From contig CAVYUG010000001.1 in the NCBI GenBank assembly GCA_963771655.1, positions 392,272 to 456,271 of the forward strand: a stretch of DNA of 64,000 nucleotides, given 5' to 3'. The translations under genes were made by a program, and so were the position numbers. Shown one piece after another: positions 53,051 to 62,128 of the stretch. The notes under the pieces were generated by a model, which saw only the letters and a program-made list of their open reading frames with translations, ran no database searches and was not told the origin of the DNA. How positions within the stretch are numbered: position 1 is the stretch's first letter; every line of letters starts with the position of its first letter. Origin of the DNA: JAWVFM01 sp963771655. Lineage in GTDB: Bacteria > Actinomycetota > Thermoleophilia > Solirubrobacterales > 70-9.

Positions 53051-53469
53051 GTGAAGCGTGCTACCTCGGAGATGTTCCGGACCGGGCCCCCCTGGACGAT
53101 TGCGCCGTTGACGGTAACCCACGCGTGCGCCTTGACCGGCTGGGTCTGAAGCACGCCGAGATGACTGACGCAGGCGACACCGCGACGGCGCAGCATCATC
53201 CGCGCGGCCAGCGCCTGCGGAAGACAGGTCGGATGCCAGGGGAGAAGCCGGGCCACACGGCTCACGGCGTGCCCCACAAGAGCAGCCTCCGCGCCGGGAG
53301 GGCCGGTCTCACAGGGCTCCGGAGACGCGGGTTGGCCGAGCAGACGGGTGAGCCGCCCGTCCGGCAGCGCGCTCTTCGCGACCGAGCCGGCTGTAAGAAA
53401 CACCGCCGCCTCGAGCGCGAGCGGCAAGCGCCGGAGCAGGGTCCAAAGGGTCCGACGGAAGCGGCTCAC
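53047..53469 (-). CDS. Lasso peptide leader peptidase (B2, transglutaminase-like)
   Basis: B2-type protease (140 aa) that removes the leader. Cys82 in HPTCLPQALAARMMLRRRG and His115 in AHAWVTVNG give the Cys-His pair of the transglutaminase-like fold; the third acidic residue is replaced by Asn/Gly text (TVNG). An N-terminal hydrophobic segment (LALEAAVFLTAGSVA) is usual for B2. GTG start overlaps the B1 stop (GTGA), and the stop overlaps the kinase start. Confidence 0.9.
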   Translation of the reverse strand: MSRFRRTLWTLLRRLPLALEAAVFLTAGSVAKSALPDGRLTRLLGQPASPEPCETGPPGAEAALVGHAVSRVARLLPWHPTCLPQALAARMMLRRRGVACVSHLGVLQTQPVKAHAWVTVNGAIVQGGPVRNISEVARFT

Positions 53470-53762
53470 GCCTGGTAGCTGGCGGGCTTCACCAACTGCT
53501 TATCGTGCATTTCGTTCACGAAGTCGAGGACCTCGGTTCGGCAGGTGTCGAGGTCCATCGCGAACTCGTGCCGCAGGCTAGCGCAGATCTCTGCGACCGA
53601 ACGCGGCTCCGACAGGAGGTCCCACACCCGAGTGCCTACTACGCCCAGGGCGAAGTACGAGCCGGCCTCGGGATGAAGCATGACCGTCTCGCCGTCTACC
53701 TGCGCGGTGAGCGGCTCCGCGCTCCGGACGAGTGGCGTCTCGGCGTCGATCATCGCGGCCAT
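53466..53762 (-). CDS. RRE leader-binding protein (B1, PqqD-like)
   Basis: PqqD-like RiPP recognition element (98 aa) that binds the leader and hands it to B2 and C. Typical text: QVDGETVMLHPEAGSYFALG, VGTRVWDLLSEPRSVAEICASL, TEVLDFVNEMHDKQLV. The ATG at 53762 is used (a second ATG at 53753 and a GTG at 53795 are possible). Only about 23 bp separate it from the divergent synthetase start, too short for two full promoters, so a leaderless start or overlapping promoters are implied. Confidence 0.88.
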   Translation of the reverse strand: MAAMIDAETPLVRSAEPLTAQVDGETVMLHPEAGSYFALGVVGTRVWDLLSEPRSVAEICASLRHEFAMDLDTCRTEVLDFVNEMHDKQLVKPASYQA

Positions 53763-53785
53763 TATTACCGCTAACGTGCGCCACA

Positions 53786-55483
53786 GTGGGCGCAATCTTC
53801 GCCGTTCTCACCCGTGACGCGGGGCTGCCCGCACGTGAGCGCCTGGACTCTGGACTCGCCGCACTGGCGCCGTGGGGATCGGGACGAGCGGAGCTGTGGG
53901 CGGCCGGAGGCGTCGCACTCGGCTGTGCGGCGCGCGTGGACGCGCCGGAAGGCGTCCGCGGCCCGCTGCCGGTATCGCTGCCGCAGGCGCAGGAGGTCAC
54001 GGGCGTCGTCGACGCCGCGCTCACCGATCGCGTGGCGCTGTGCCGCACGCTCGGGGCGCCGGCCGACGCCACCGACGCCGAGCTGGTGATGCGCGCCTAC
54101 CTCCGCTGGGGGGAGCGGGCGCCGGCGCAACTCACCGGGCCGTTCGCCTTCGCGATCTGGGACGGCCGCCGCGGGCTGCTCACGTGCGCCCGTGACCATG
54201 TCGGCGTCCGGCCGCTCTACCTGGCGGAGACGGACGGGCAGCTGACCGTAGCCACCGACCTCGAAGCGGTCCTCGCCCTCAGCGGGCTGCCGCGGCGCGC
54301 CGACGAAGAGGCGGAGCTCGCGCGCCAGGCGTGCCACTCCGGGATTCTGCTGCGCCGCTCGTTGGTCGCGGGCGTTGGGAAGATCGCCCCGGGCGAGACC
54401 CTGATAGCCCGTGCACCCGGACGCCGGCGGCGCCTGACGTACTGGGCCCCGGGCCCGCGGCCGCCGCTGCGACTGCCGACCATGCGCGACTACTCGGAGG
54501 CACTGCGCGAGACGGTCGCGGCCGCCACGGCCGACGCGGTGCGCACCCGGGCGGAGGTCGGGGCCCACGTGAGCGGTGGCCTCGACTCAGCATTGCTCGC
54601 CGTGCTCGGACAGCGTGCGCTCCAGCGCGAGGGCCGCGGGCTCAGGCGCGCGTTCTCGTGGTCGCCCCCGCGCGACTCCGACGCTGTCACCGGTGACGAG
54701 CGCGATCGCGTTCTCGCCGTGGTGAGCGAGCTCGGGGTCCCGGTCACGTTCGCGAAGCCGACCGACGAGCACCGGCAACGCGTGATCGCAATGCAAGAGC
54801 TGCTCCTGCCGACGAGATCGCTGACTTGCGAGTCGGTCACGGTCGATCACGCGGCCGCTGAGGGGATAGGCGTACTGCTGTCCGGCTGGGGCGGCGACGA
54901 GGCCGCTAGCTTCAACGGCAGGGGTCAGCTGGCACACCTTGCGCTCACCGGCCACTGGCGGCGGCTGATGCGGGACACTCTCCTTCCCCTCCGCCGCAAC
55001 GGCACGCACGGCGCCCGCTGCGTCAAGGCGGCGGCCGGGACGCTCTGGGACCGGGTCGCGCTACCCCTTCTACCCGACCAGGCATTTGTCCGACTGCTCC
55101 GCGAACAAGCCGTGCCTGCACCGGCTCGGGGACAGCTCGCGCCCGCGGCGGAGCGGCTTCGCCGCGATGCGGCGGCGCGGCTGCGCATCCGGCGCTCGCC
55201 CCAGGCCACGCAGGTGCGGCTGCTCTCCTCGGGCCACATCGCCGCCCGCCTCGAGGCGTGGACCCAGTACGCGGGGCCGCGCGGGGTCGACCACCGATTC
55301 CCGCTGCTCGACCGCCGCGTGCTCGAGCTCGCCCTGGCGTTCCCACCGCATCTGTGGCTGGCCGACGGCTACAACCGCTGGATAATGCGCCTCGCCGCCG
55401 ACCCACTCGTGCCCGCGAGCATCTGCTGGGGAATGCCCAAGGAAGAGCCGGCGCTGAGGGCGTGGGCGGCAGCGCGAGCCTGA
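53786..55483 (+). CDS. Lasso macrolactam synthetase (C, asparagine-synthase-like)
   Basis: Asparagine-synthase-B-like protein (565 aa) that adenylates the Asp/Glu side chain and closes the ring. The N-terminal glutaminase-like domain lacks the nucleophilic Cys (MGAIFAVLTRD), as in lasso cyclases. The PPi loop is HVSGGLDSALLA (SGGLDS at 263-268), and further ATP-domain marks are LLSGWGGDEAASFNGRG and GVDHRFPLLDRRVLELAL. GTG at 53786 is chosen. Divergent from the B1-B2-kinase-JmjC operon. Confidence 0.9.
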   Translation: MGAIFAVLTRDAGLPARERLDSGLAALAPWGSGRAELWAAGGVALGCAARVDAPEGVRGPLPVSLPQAQEVTGVVDAALTDRVALCRTLGAPADATDAELVMRAYLRWGERAPAQLTGPFAFAIWDGRRGLLTCARDHVGVRPLYLAETDGQLTVATDLEAVLALSGLPRRADEEAELARQACHSGILLRRSLVAGVGKIAPGETLIARAPGRRRRLTYWAPGPRPPLRLPTMRDYSEALRETVAAATADAVRTRAEVGAHVSGGLDSALLAVLGQRALQREGRGLRRAFSWSPPRDSDAVTGDERDRVLAVVSELGVPVTFAKPTDEHRQRVIAMQELLLPTRSLTCESVTVDHAAAEGIGVLLSGWGGDEAASFNGRGQLAHLALTGHWRRLMRDTLLPLRRNGTHGARCVKAAAGTLWDRVALPLLPDQAFVRLLREQAVPAPARGQLAPAAERLRRDAAARLRIRRSPQATQVRLLSSGHIAARLEAWTQYAGPRGVDHRFPLLDRRVLELALAFPPHLWLADGYNRWIMRLAADPLVPASICWGMPKEEPALRAWAAARA

Positions 55484-55666
55484 CCGAGACGGCGTCCCGC
55501 GCGGATGCGGTACCGCGGGAGGCGCCGATCCCGAGCCTATTTCGAGCGCCCTGTCGCGGCGCATGCCAAGGCTATCGCCGGACGCTGCTGGACCACGTGC
55601 GAGCAGCTTGAGGACGAGCGTTACCCCGGGCGAAGCTCTGCTCCTCGAGCGCCTCCAGCAAGGTTT

Positions 55667-55700
55667 AAAGGCACCGCTACGGGGACTCGAACCCGGGTGA
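55667..55700 (-). other. tRNA T-arm-like fragment
   Basis: On the minus strand the bases around GGGTTCGAGTCCCCG form a T-arm with a following acceptor-like TAGCGGTG. The stem has one mismatch and no D-arm or anticodon arm is found upstream. It looks like a second, older attachment remnant between the synthetase gene and the tRNA-His copy. The rest of 55484-55840 shows no gene, only two copies of a TTGGCATCTC-type integrase-tail motif near 55790-55803. Confidence 0.4.
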
Positions 55701-55840
55701 GTTCCAATCACTCGCTGCTCGCAGGGGGTGAATTCCAGGGCGAGCCGGTTCGGCTCAGGGCGCATAGGCGCCGTACGCACATTGGCATCTCATTGGCATC
55801 TCGCTTAACGCCTTAGCGCCGCTCAGATGACGCGAAAATC

Positions 55841-55860
55841 GCGCCTTGCAGGCGCTTTAT
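55841..55860. terminator. Bidirectional hairpin terminator next to tRNA-His copy 2
   Basis: GCGCCT-TGC-AGGCGC followed by TTTAT on the plus strand; on the minus strand it is followed by GATTTT. It directly follows the 3' end of the tRNA-His remnant, so it is probably the original tRNA terminator carried with the attachment site. Confidence 0.65.
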
Positions 55861-56011
55861 GAGGGTGAGCGAGGGGACTCGAACCCCCGACCGCCTGGAC
55901 CACAACCAGGGCCAGGATGGTCATGCTAGGCCGATCCCGTGTTCTTATGCGGGTTAGATCGTCTCGGGTCGGCTCAGTTTCGCTCAAATTGGCACCTGAA
56001 TTGGCATCTCG
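55861..56011. repeat. 151-bp direct repeat copy 2 with tRNA-His 3' fragment (att-like)
   Basis: Second copy of the repeat at 44711-44861. Here the minus-strand anticodon arm is intact (CCTGG-TTGTGGT-CCAGG, anticodon GTG) with the T-arm and C73 acceptor end, but the 5' half of the tRNA is still absent: upstream sequence does not supply GTGAGCG or a D-arm. The far end again encodes the integrase-tail residues RCQFRCQFE. It marks the junction of two islands. Confidence 0.82.
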
Positions 56012-56311
56012 TCCAGGAGCGTTGGGGTCGCGCGCGTTCGAGGTCAGGTACCCGTCGGCGGCGTTGGCGGGCGCCGGTAGATCGCCGGCGGCGGGACGGG
56101 CTTGACGCCTTCGATCGTCTCCTCCTCGCGGAAGCGCCTGGGTCGCGTTGACACGGGTGCCCTCCGGTGAGCGGGCGCTCGGACACGACCTCCGCCACCC
56201 GTCGGCGCGAGCCGTACTGGGCGCCGCGCCAGTCGCTGAGCCACGCACGGTGCCAACTCGGCAGGACGCCTGCTGCTCGCATCTGGTCGGACCTAGCGAC
56301 CGAAGCGAGGG

Positions 56312-57478
56312 CTACCCGATCTCGAACTTCCTCTTCGTCGGGTTCGGGTCGGCGCCGGCGGCGCCGACGGCGCGGACGGCGAAGGTGTAGCGGCCCGGCT
56401 TCAGGTGCTTGTAGGTCTTGGGCGAGCGGCAGCTGCGGAACTTCGCCTTCGGCCTCTTGTGGTGGGCGCGCTTGAGCTTGCACTGAAAGCCGCTCGCGGC
56501 GCCGATCGCCCTGAAGCGGAAAATGGCCTTGTGCTTCCTCTGGCTGATCTTCGCCTTTGTGATCTTGGTGTTCGGCGGGCTCGGCGGGCTCGGCGGCTTG
56601 TAGGTGAGCGTGATCGAGGGGGTTCCGCTGGTGTCGAGCCCAGCGGTCGTGGAGGTCGCCGCTGCGCCGAAGCCCGTCGAACCCCCGCCACCGCCGCCGC
56701 CGCCGGCCATCCCGTTGTCCCCGCTGCCCCCGCCGCCTCCGCCGAACAGGCCGCCTCCGCCTCCGCCCCCCTCACCGGCGCCAGTCACGTTCTGCGAGCC
56801 GCCCGCGCCGCCCAGGCCGAGCGCGCCCCCTGCGCCGCTCTGCCCCCCGGGGACCCCGGTGCCGCCGGATCCGGGTGCGCTCGGTGTCGCGCCCTGGCCG
56901 CCGTTCGCGACACCCGCCACTCCGTTTGAGCCCGCCGAGCCGGGCGCCCCGCCCGCGCCACCATGATCGGGAGCGAGGGCGTCGTCGCTGGCACCGCTAC
57001 CGCCCCCACCGCCGGCGACGATCAGACGGGAACTGAGCGAATCGGAGGCCGAGCTCGGGGCCGTCCGGATGTCGGAAGCGCCTCCCCCGCCACCGGCGCC
57101 GATCCCGAACGGGCTCTCGCCGTGCCCGCCCGCTCCGCCGCCGTTGAAGCCGCCGGCGCCGCCGGCGAAAGGCGACCCGATCGCCCCTGCGCCGCCGTTC
57201 CCGCCGACCTCGACGTAGAGCACCTGTCCAGGTTTCACGGCCAGATCCGCGACGGCGAGACCGCCGAATCCACCGACCGGCGCGCCGTTACCTCCCGCGC
57301 CGCCGCGCCCGCCGATCGCGACGACGTGGATGCTGGTCACACCGGCTGGGACGGTGAAGGTCTGCTCGCCGCCGGTGAAGCCGAAGCTCGTGGTGGTAGC
57401 CGCCTGGGCGCCGCCAGTCCAGACCAGGGCGATCGACAGCGCGATCATGGACGAGAGCGCGAATCGGATCGGGTGCAT
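56312..57478 (-). CDS. Secreted glycine-rich protein
   Basis: Exported protein (388 aa): signal peptide MIALSIALVWTGGAQA, then an FTGGEQTFTVPAGVTSI-type opening strand typical of bacterial glycine-rich surface proteins, a long Gly/Ala/Ser-rich low-complexity region (about 60-290), a Pro linker (PPSPPSPPN), and a C-terminal Ig-like module with CKLKRA and FRSCRSPKTYKHLKPGRYTF. Surface or matrix role is inferred. The 56012-56311 stretch upstream of the stop holds no clear gene. Confidence 0.75.
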   Translation of the reverse strand: MHPIRFALSSMIALSIALVWTGGAQAATTTSFGFTGGEQTFTVPAGVTSIHVVAIGGRGGAGGNGAPVGGFGGLAVADLAVKPGQVLYVEVGGNGGAGAIGSPFAGGAGGFNGGGAGGHGESPFGIGAGGGGGASDIRTAPSSASDSLSSRLIVAGGGGGSGASDDALAPDHGGAGGAPGSAGSNGVAGVANGGQGATPSAPGSGGTGVPGGQSGAGGALGLGGAGGSQNVTGAGEGGGGGGGLFGGGGGGSGDNGMAGGGGGGGGSTGFGAAATSTTAGLDTSGTPSITLTYKPPSPPSPPNTKITKAKISQRKHKAIFRFRAIGAASGFQCKLKRAHHKRPKAKFRSCRSPKTYKHLKPGRYTFAVRAVGAAGADPNPTKRKFEIG

Positions 57479-57509
57479 TGCCCGAGAAGCTAGCGCAGCT
57501 CCTGGATCT

Positions 57510-57530
57510 CGCGGAGGCTGTCGCGTAAAC
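57510..57530 (+). repeat. IS left inverted repeat
   Basis: Terminal repeat at the transposase 3' side. It matches the complement of 59030-59050 at 20 of 21 positions. Confidence 0.75.
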
Positions 57531-57587
57531 GCGGACCAGGCGCGAATCGGCTCGATCTGAAAACGGCGGGGCCTTCCGGCCCTCGCC

Positions 57588-58994
57588 TCAGGCCGCCGCG
57601 GCCGCCAGGGTGTGCCGGTGGAGCTTCAGAAGGTTGTGAGTGGCGGCGATCAGACGCCATTCCGAGCGGACCGCGGCCCGGCCCCGACGTTTGAACCGCC
57701 CAGCCCGCCGGTTCTGCTTGATGTCGGCGAAGACGGGCTCGACCATCCACTGTCGCCGTGAGTAGAGATCGGCGCCCTGGTCGGTGGCGAGGGCCCGGCG
57801 CATGAAGTCGTAGGGCCCGCCGAGGCGCGTCTTTCGCGGCTCCTTCTCGCCGGTGGGCATCGGCGGCAACGAGCGGGGTGATCCCGCGCTCGCGGAGGCG
57901 ATCGATGTGCTCGTTCGACCAGTAGCCGGCGTCGGCGAGGACGACATCGGGGCGCTCGTTGACGCCCGCCTCAGCGAGCTCTCGCTCGGCCGCGGCGACC
58001 ATCGGGTCGAGCTGGGCGAAGTCGAGGCCGTCGGGGGCGATCTCGGCGGCGACGATGATCTGTCGCTCGGTGGTCACGGTCTGGGCGTTGTAGCCCTGCA
58101 GGTAGCCTCGGTAGGCCTTCATGTTCTTGGAGTCGGGGTCGGTGAGGTTGATCTTGCCCTCGGGCCGCTCCGGGGGTCGGTAGGGCTTCGGCGGGCCGCC
58201 GAAGCGCCGGCCGTCGCGCATCACCCCGCGGGCGCGGTAGGCCTCGTAGGCGCGGTTGGCTTGATGCTCTGCCCGCCACTCGGCGACCAAGCGGCGGCGG
58301 CCGATCTCAAGCCGCTTCGCCGCGCTCCCTCGGCACCGGCTCGGGCTTTTCGGCCCGCTCGCGCTCGAGCCGTTCCTTCGCCTCGCGAAGCCAGGCCCGG
58401 CGGCCCTCGCGCGTCGTCAGCTGCTCGGGCAGCTCGTCGCCTCGGGCGTCGCCGTAGCGCTCGTCCTCGGCGGCGTCGATCCGCCCCGCCTCGGCGAGGA
58501 TCTCGGCGGCGATCTGCTCGTAGGTGCGGGTGGCGTGGTTTGACGCCGAAGCCTCGAGCTTTGAGCCGTCGACCGCCAGCACCGCGACCTCGACGATCCC
58601 GGCCTCGGCGCAGAGGCCGAGCACCTGGCCGAAGAGCTCGGCGAGCGCGGCCTCGTGGCGGACCCGAAAGCGGGCGATCGTCGCGTGGTCGGGGATCTGG
58701 TTGGCGCAGATGACGCGGAAGGCGACGTCCTCGCGACAGCGGCGCTCGATCGCCCTCGATGGAGCGCTCGCCGACCGCGTAGGAGTAGGCGATCAGGGTG
58801 AGCATCATCTTCGGCTCATGCGCGGCGGCGCCGTGGCCGTCGGAGCGGTAGGCGGCGTAGAAGGGCTCGAGGTCGAGCTCGTCGATCGAATCGATCACGA
58901 ACCAGGCGAGGTGGTCGTCGGGCAGCCAGTCGCGCAGGTCCGGCGGCAGCAGCAGCGGTTGGTCTCGGTCACAGGTGAGGAAGTTCTGTGGCAT
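57588..58994 (-). pseudogene. IS1182-family transposase with multiple frameshifts
   Basis: DDE transposase remnant. It begins at ATG 58994 (MPQNFLTCDRDQPLLLPPDL), and the family start is intact through MLTLIAYSYAVGERSIE. An extra base near 58757 shifts the frame to AIERRCREDVAFR, continuing with VLAVDGSKLEASASNHATRT. A second shift near 58310 leads to VAEWRAEHQANRAYEAYRA, NLTDPDSKNMKAYRG and VVLADAGYWSNEHID. A third near 57845 leads to RRQWMVEPVFADIKQNRRAG and the stop at 57588. At least three indels make it inactive. Confidence 0.85.
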
Positions 58995-59029
58995 GCCTGG
59001 ATGGTCCAAAACGGGCCGGACAGCAGGGG

Positions 59030-59050
59030 GTTTATGCGACAGCCTCCGCG
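59030..59050 (-). repeat. IS right inverted repeat
   Basis: GTTTATGCGACAGCCTCCGCG, complement of the left end with one mismatch. It is followed by CGAAGCAGGAGTG, a short string that recurs at 61311. Confidence 0.75.
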
Positions 59051-59168
59051 CGAAGCAGGAGTGGGCCGACTGGTCCGATTCGTTCCGCTTTCCATGCAAG
59101 GCGACAGGATCAGAGCGATCCGGATTCGCTGCGGGACTGCTGCCCGGAGTCGTTAGGAATGCGAGCCA

Positions 59169-59387
59169 ATGAGCGATGACCCGTCGGATGAACCACGAAG
59201 CCTGCGTTCTCGTCATTCGGGCCTCAGCAAGGCCGAAGGGTTTTCCGTGCCGCGCGCTCTCCCCAAGGGCCTCAACGCTGTTCGCGGTCGCGGTGAAGTC
59301 GTTGTGCTCCCGTCTTGTCCACCAGCCGAGCTGACGACCATCAAACGCGCGAGCCGCCAGGTCCTCCTCTACGACCTCAAGCGCTGA
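59169..59387 (+). CDS. Hypothetical 72-residue protein
   Basis: Open frame from ATG 59169 (MSDDPSDEPRSLRSRHSGLS) to 59387 with a plausible hydrophobic strand (GEVVVLPSCPPAELT) and basic end. No family recognised and no clear SD; it follows the IS by 118 bp. Coding status is uncertain. Confidence 0.25.
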   Translation: MSDDPSDEPRSLRSRHSGLSKAEGFSVPRALPKGLNAVRGRGEVVVLPSCPPAELTTIKRASRQVLLYDLKR

Positions 59388-59690
59388 GTAACCGGCACCC
59401 AGTCGATCTCCTCGTCTCCCTCAAGCATCAGGTCCACCAGGCGCAGAGCGCGCGCGACGTCGGGATTGGCGGCAGCGAGCGCTGCCGCTCCGGCGATGTC
59501 GACCGCCTCTACGACTTCGACGCCATCGGCAGAGCCGGACGCGCACCAGTGAGGCGCTCAACGAGGTTCGCGAAGTCCTCCGGCAGCAGGTGGCCTGCGG
59601 CTGCACCCAGGAAGACACGCTGGACTACCGACCGTTGCCGTCGAAGGTCCGGAAGTGCTGAAGCGTGAGTCGATGAACACACGCCCCCAA
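59369..59690 (-). pseudogene. Frameshifted small helical protein
   Basis: On the minus strand one frame reads GHLLPEDFANLVERLTG and then stops. The adjacent frame carries on with VEVVEAVDIAGAAALAAANP, ALRLVDLMLEGDEEIDWVPV and a stop at 59369. The pieces look like one helical protein split by an indel near 59540. Family unknown. From 59691 to 60242 I see no gene apart from the palindromic element at 59926. Confidence 0.35.
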
Positions 59691-59925
59691 CGGAGTCGCC
59701 CGCTGCCGTTGACGGGTACGCGTCCGCGAGTTCTTTCGCGGCGAGGGGCTGGGTCTCATCGCCGCCTTTGACTGCCCGAGATCGAGGAACAGCTGGCAAG
59801 GGTTCTCCGGATCCGGCGGACAGGCCTGGCAGGCCCCCGCGAGGACTCGTTCCACATCTCGGCGCTGCCTGAAAGCGTGGCGACCCAGCGCATCGGGCAT
59901 CATCGCAACGGGTCGGCGCGCAGCG

Positions 59926-59985
59926 GGCATGAAAGCGCTCCGCTAGCGCGTAGCGAGACGGGAGCGAAAGCGGCTCTTTCATGCC
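59926..59985. repeat. Long imperfect palindrome
   Basis: GGCATGAAAG (59926-59935) pairs perfectly with CTTTCATGCC (59976-59985). Inside it CGCTCC pairs with GGAGCG, and GCTA with TAGC. The 60-nt unit could fold as a stepped hairpin in DNA or RNA. It sits in gene-free DNA and could be an RNA element, a phage-type terminus or a REP-like unit. Confidence 0.45.
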
Positions 59986-60242
59986 AAAGCGGCTAGTTCG
60001 CGATCCGGTGACAGCGCCTCCGCTCTCGCGTGGATCCGGGCGCTGCCCTGATCGCGCAAAGCGGTAGCGCATCGAAGCTACGAACCGAGGACTGCGCGTC
60101 TCGGAGACTCGGAAAATCGGACCCATGTGACTGAGCCGTCAGGTCGATCGTGAGCGTTTGACGGCTCCACCTGCTTGACAGCGGCATGGCGTAGGTTACG
60201 TTGATTTTCCCCGTCCCGGGTGTACGACGAAAGGGCTTCGGG

Positions 60243-60968
60243 ATGCTAAAGCGGTTGGGCAGGTTGTGGGCGGTGTTGGGGTTGTAGGTGCGGGCTGCGA
60301 TTGCCGGCGGGCGGTCGCAAGCGGGGACACGCGTACAGCAGGATCCGGTTCGGGAACACCCGGGTGCTGCGGTGTCTTCTCCCTCACGTCCGGTAGCGGG
60401 GGGTCGTTGGCAGCAGACGACTCGTGGTCCCGACGCCGGCACTTGGCACATCACGGAAGTCGACGTGGGCGGCATCTATCCCCAGGGCGGGCAGAACTCG
60501 TCGGTGAACGTCGCGATCTACAACGACTCCCGGCTCGCCAGGATCCGTGGTTTGGGCGAACACGATCGGCGTCCCGCAGGGGCTCGGCGGCAACGCCTCG
60601 GGCAACTTCACGATCCCAATCAATGTGACGCTGGACCCGGTCACTACTGGCTGTCGGTTCAAGGGAACCCTGCTGATCCACTGGGCGGGTGGGCCTGGCT
60701 CACAGTCACGCCGATCTTCAACGACCCGGCGGTGGTCGAGGGTACTGCCAATTGCACGACTTGGACCACGTTGAGCAACTGCTCCGGCCCCCAATACACG
60801 CTCGATCTCCTGTTCCAGCTGCTAGGTACGACTGTGCCGACGAGCAGTGACCAGTGCAAGAAAGGTGGCTGGCAGAACCTCACGGACAGCGACGGCACGC
60901 CGTTCAAGAACCAGGGCGACTGCGTCAGCTACGTCGCCACCGGTGGAAGGAACCTCGCCAACGGGTGA
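60243..60968 (+). pseudogene. Frameshifted secreted protein
   Basis: Starts with MLKRLGRLWAVLGL and hits a stop, while pieces in the other frames look coding: WHITEVDVGGIYPQGGQNSS, NTIGVPQGLGGNASGNFTIP, then DPAVVEGTANCTTWTTLSNC and the closing PTSSDQCKKGGWQNL with KNQGDCVSYVATGG. The last motif (QCKxGGW...FKNQGDCVSxVA) is a frequent C-terminus of secreted actinobacterial proteins. Several indels would be needed to restore it. Confidence 0.55.
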
Positions 60969-61155
60969 TAAGCCCAAACGGTTGAACTGTTTGCGAGAGG
61001 CCGCGCTCCGGCGGGGCTCTCATCTGCGCGCTTCAGGTTGGGCAAGCAGGGGGCAGCCTGGCGAGACACTGATGTTCGCCGATTAGCCGGCAGCGGTCGG
61101 AGAGCCCGGCTGGCTTCCCGAGTTGGATGAAAGGTGACTAACCGAGCCGACCGCA

Positions 61156-61176
61156 GTGAGGCTGTCGCACAAAGCC
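61156..61176 (+). repeat. Solo IS1182-like terminal repeat
   Basis: GTGAGGCTGTCGCACAAAGCC resembles the IS ends at 57510 and 59030 (shared GAGGCTGTCGC). No transposase follows. The rest of 60969-61395 shows no gene. Confidence 0.4.
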
Positions 61177-61395
61177 GTTTCGAGAAACGCCGCGGCGACG
61201 TTCGCGGAAGTGCACGCCAGAGCGACTGTGGGCGACGAGCTCGCGACGGACGTCCCGCGCGAGAGAGATGGGTTTTGGAGCATGAAAGATAGGGAGAGGG
61301 GGAGGAATCGCGCGAAGCAGGAGTGATGTACCCGCGTCACGCGCGACCTCCTCGCCTCGCGGGCAGGGACCGGTCGAACTCCGTAGGCTCGGCGC

Positions 61396-61803
61396 ATGGA
61401 CATGGAGGCCGCGCGTGAGTTCATGTGCGAGCACCATCGTGCCGTGCTCGCCACCCGGCGCTCCGGCGGGATCCAGCAGAGTCCCGTGCTGGTGAACGTG
61501 GACGGCGAGGGGCGCGCGATCATCTCCAGTCGCGAGACCGCCTACAAGGTCATCAACCTGCGCCGGGACCCGTGGGCACAGCTCTGCGTCATCACCGAGC
61601 GCTTCTTCGGCAGCTGGATCTACGCCGAGGGCGAGGCCGAGGTTCTCTCGCTCCCCGAGGCGATGGACCCGCTTATCGACTATTACAGCCGCTTCCCCGA
61701 TGAGAACCCCCATTGGGACGACTATCGCGAGCGGATGCGCAGGGAGAAGCGGGTACTCATCCGGATAGCTCTCGAGCGGGCGGGTCCCGACAGACACGGC
61801 TGA
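61396..61803 (+). CDS. PPOX-class flavin/F420-dependent protein
   Basis: Split-barrel flavin- or F420-binding protein (135 aa) of the pyridoxamine-5'-phosphate-oxidase-like class. Text such as HRAVLATRRSGGIQQSPVLV, SRETAYKVINLRRDP and LCVITERFFGSWIYAEGEAE is typical of the actinobacterial F420-dependent TIGR03618-like group. ATG at 61396. It stands alone in the island; a short spacer without a strong SD precedes it. The 61804-62117 region after it shows no gene beyond one inverted copy of a 22-bp element (61954). Confidence 0.85.
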   Translation: MDMEAAREFMCEHHRAVLATRRSGGIQQSPVLVNVDGEGRAIISSRETAYKVINLRRDPWAQLCVITERFFGSWIYAEGEAEVLSLPEAMDPLIDYYSRFPDENPHWDDYRERMRREKRVLIRIALERAGPDRHG

Positions 61804-62128
61804 CGCGCCCCCGATCGCCTTGCGTTTGGGGATCACGTCTGAGGATTCCGTGCAGTGACGCAGTGCGACGGCGTTCGTACGCCCTATGGGACGACGAGCG
61901 CCTGCCGGCGGCAGGGCGATTTTGCGCTTGTTGGTGGTCGCGCAAAGCAGAGGTGTCGCTTTGCATGGAAAGCGCATATCTCACCCATCGCGAGATACTG
62001 CGCGGGCGATGTTGCAGGAGAAGCAGCGCCCTTGACGGCCCGAGCATCGCGGAGGTAGGGTCGGCTCACTGGGGACGACGCCCGGAAGGGAGGGCCGTGT
62101 CTCTTCACGCAATATCTAGGAGGAGCTC

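Larger units (their letters stand above)
57510..59050. mobile_element. IS1182-family insertion sequence, decayed
   Basis: About 1.54 kb bounded by inverted repeats of 21 bp: 57510-57530 (CGCGGAGGCTGTCGCGTAAAC) against the complement of 59030-59050, with one mismatch. It encloses one transposase broken by several frameshifts, so it is likely immobile. A related single end lies at 61157. Confidence 0.8.

Noticed and set aside
56661..57300. CRISPR-like or tandem DNA repeat
   Set aside because: The periodic pattern is only Gly codons of the secreted glycine-rich protein; no spacer-repeat structure.
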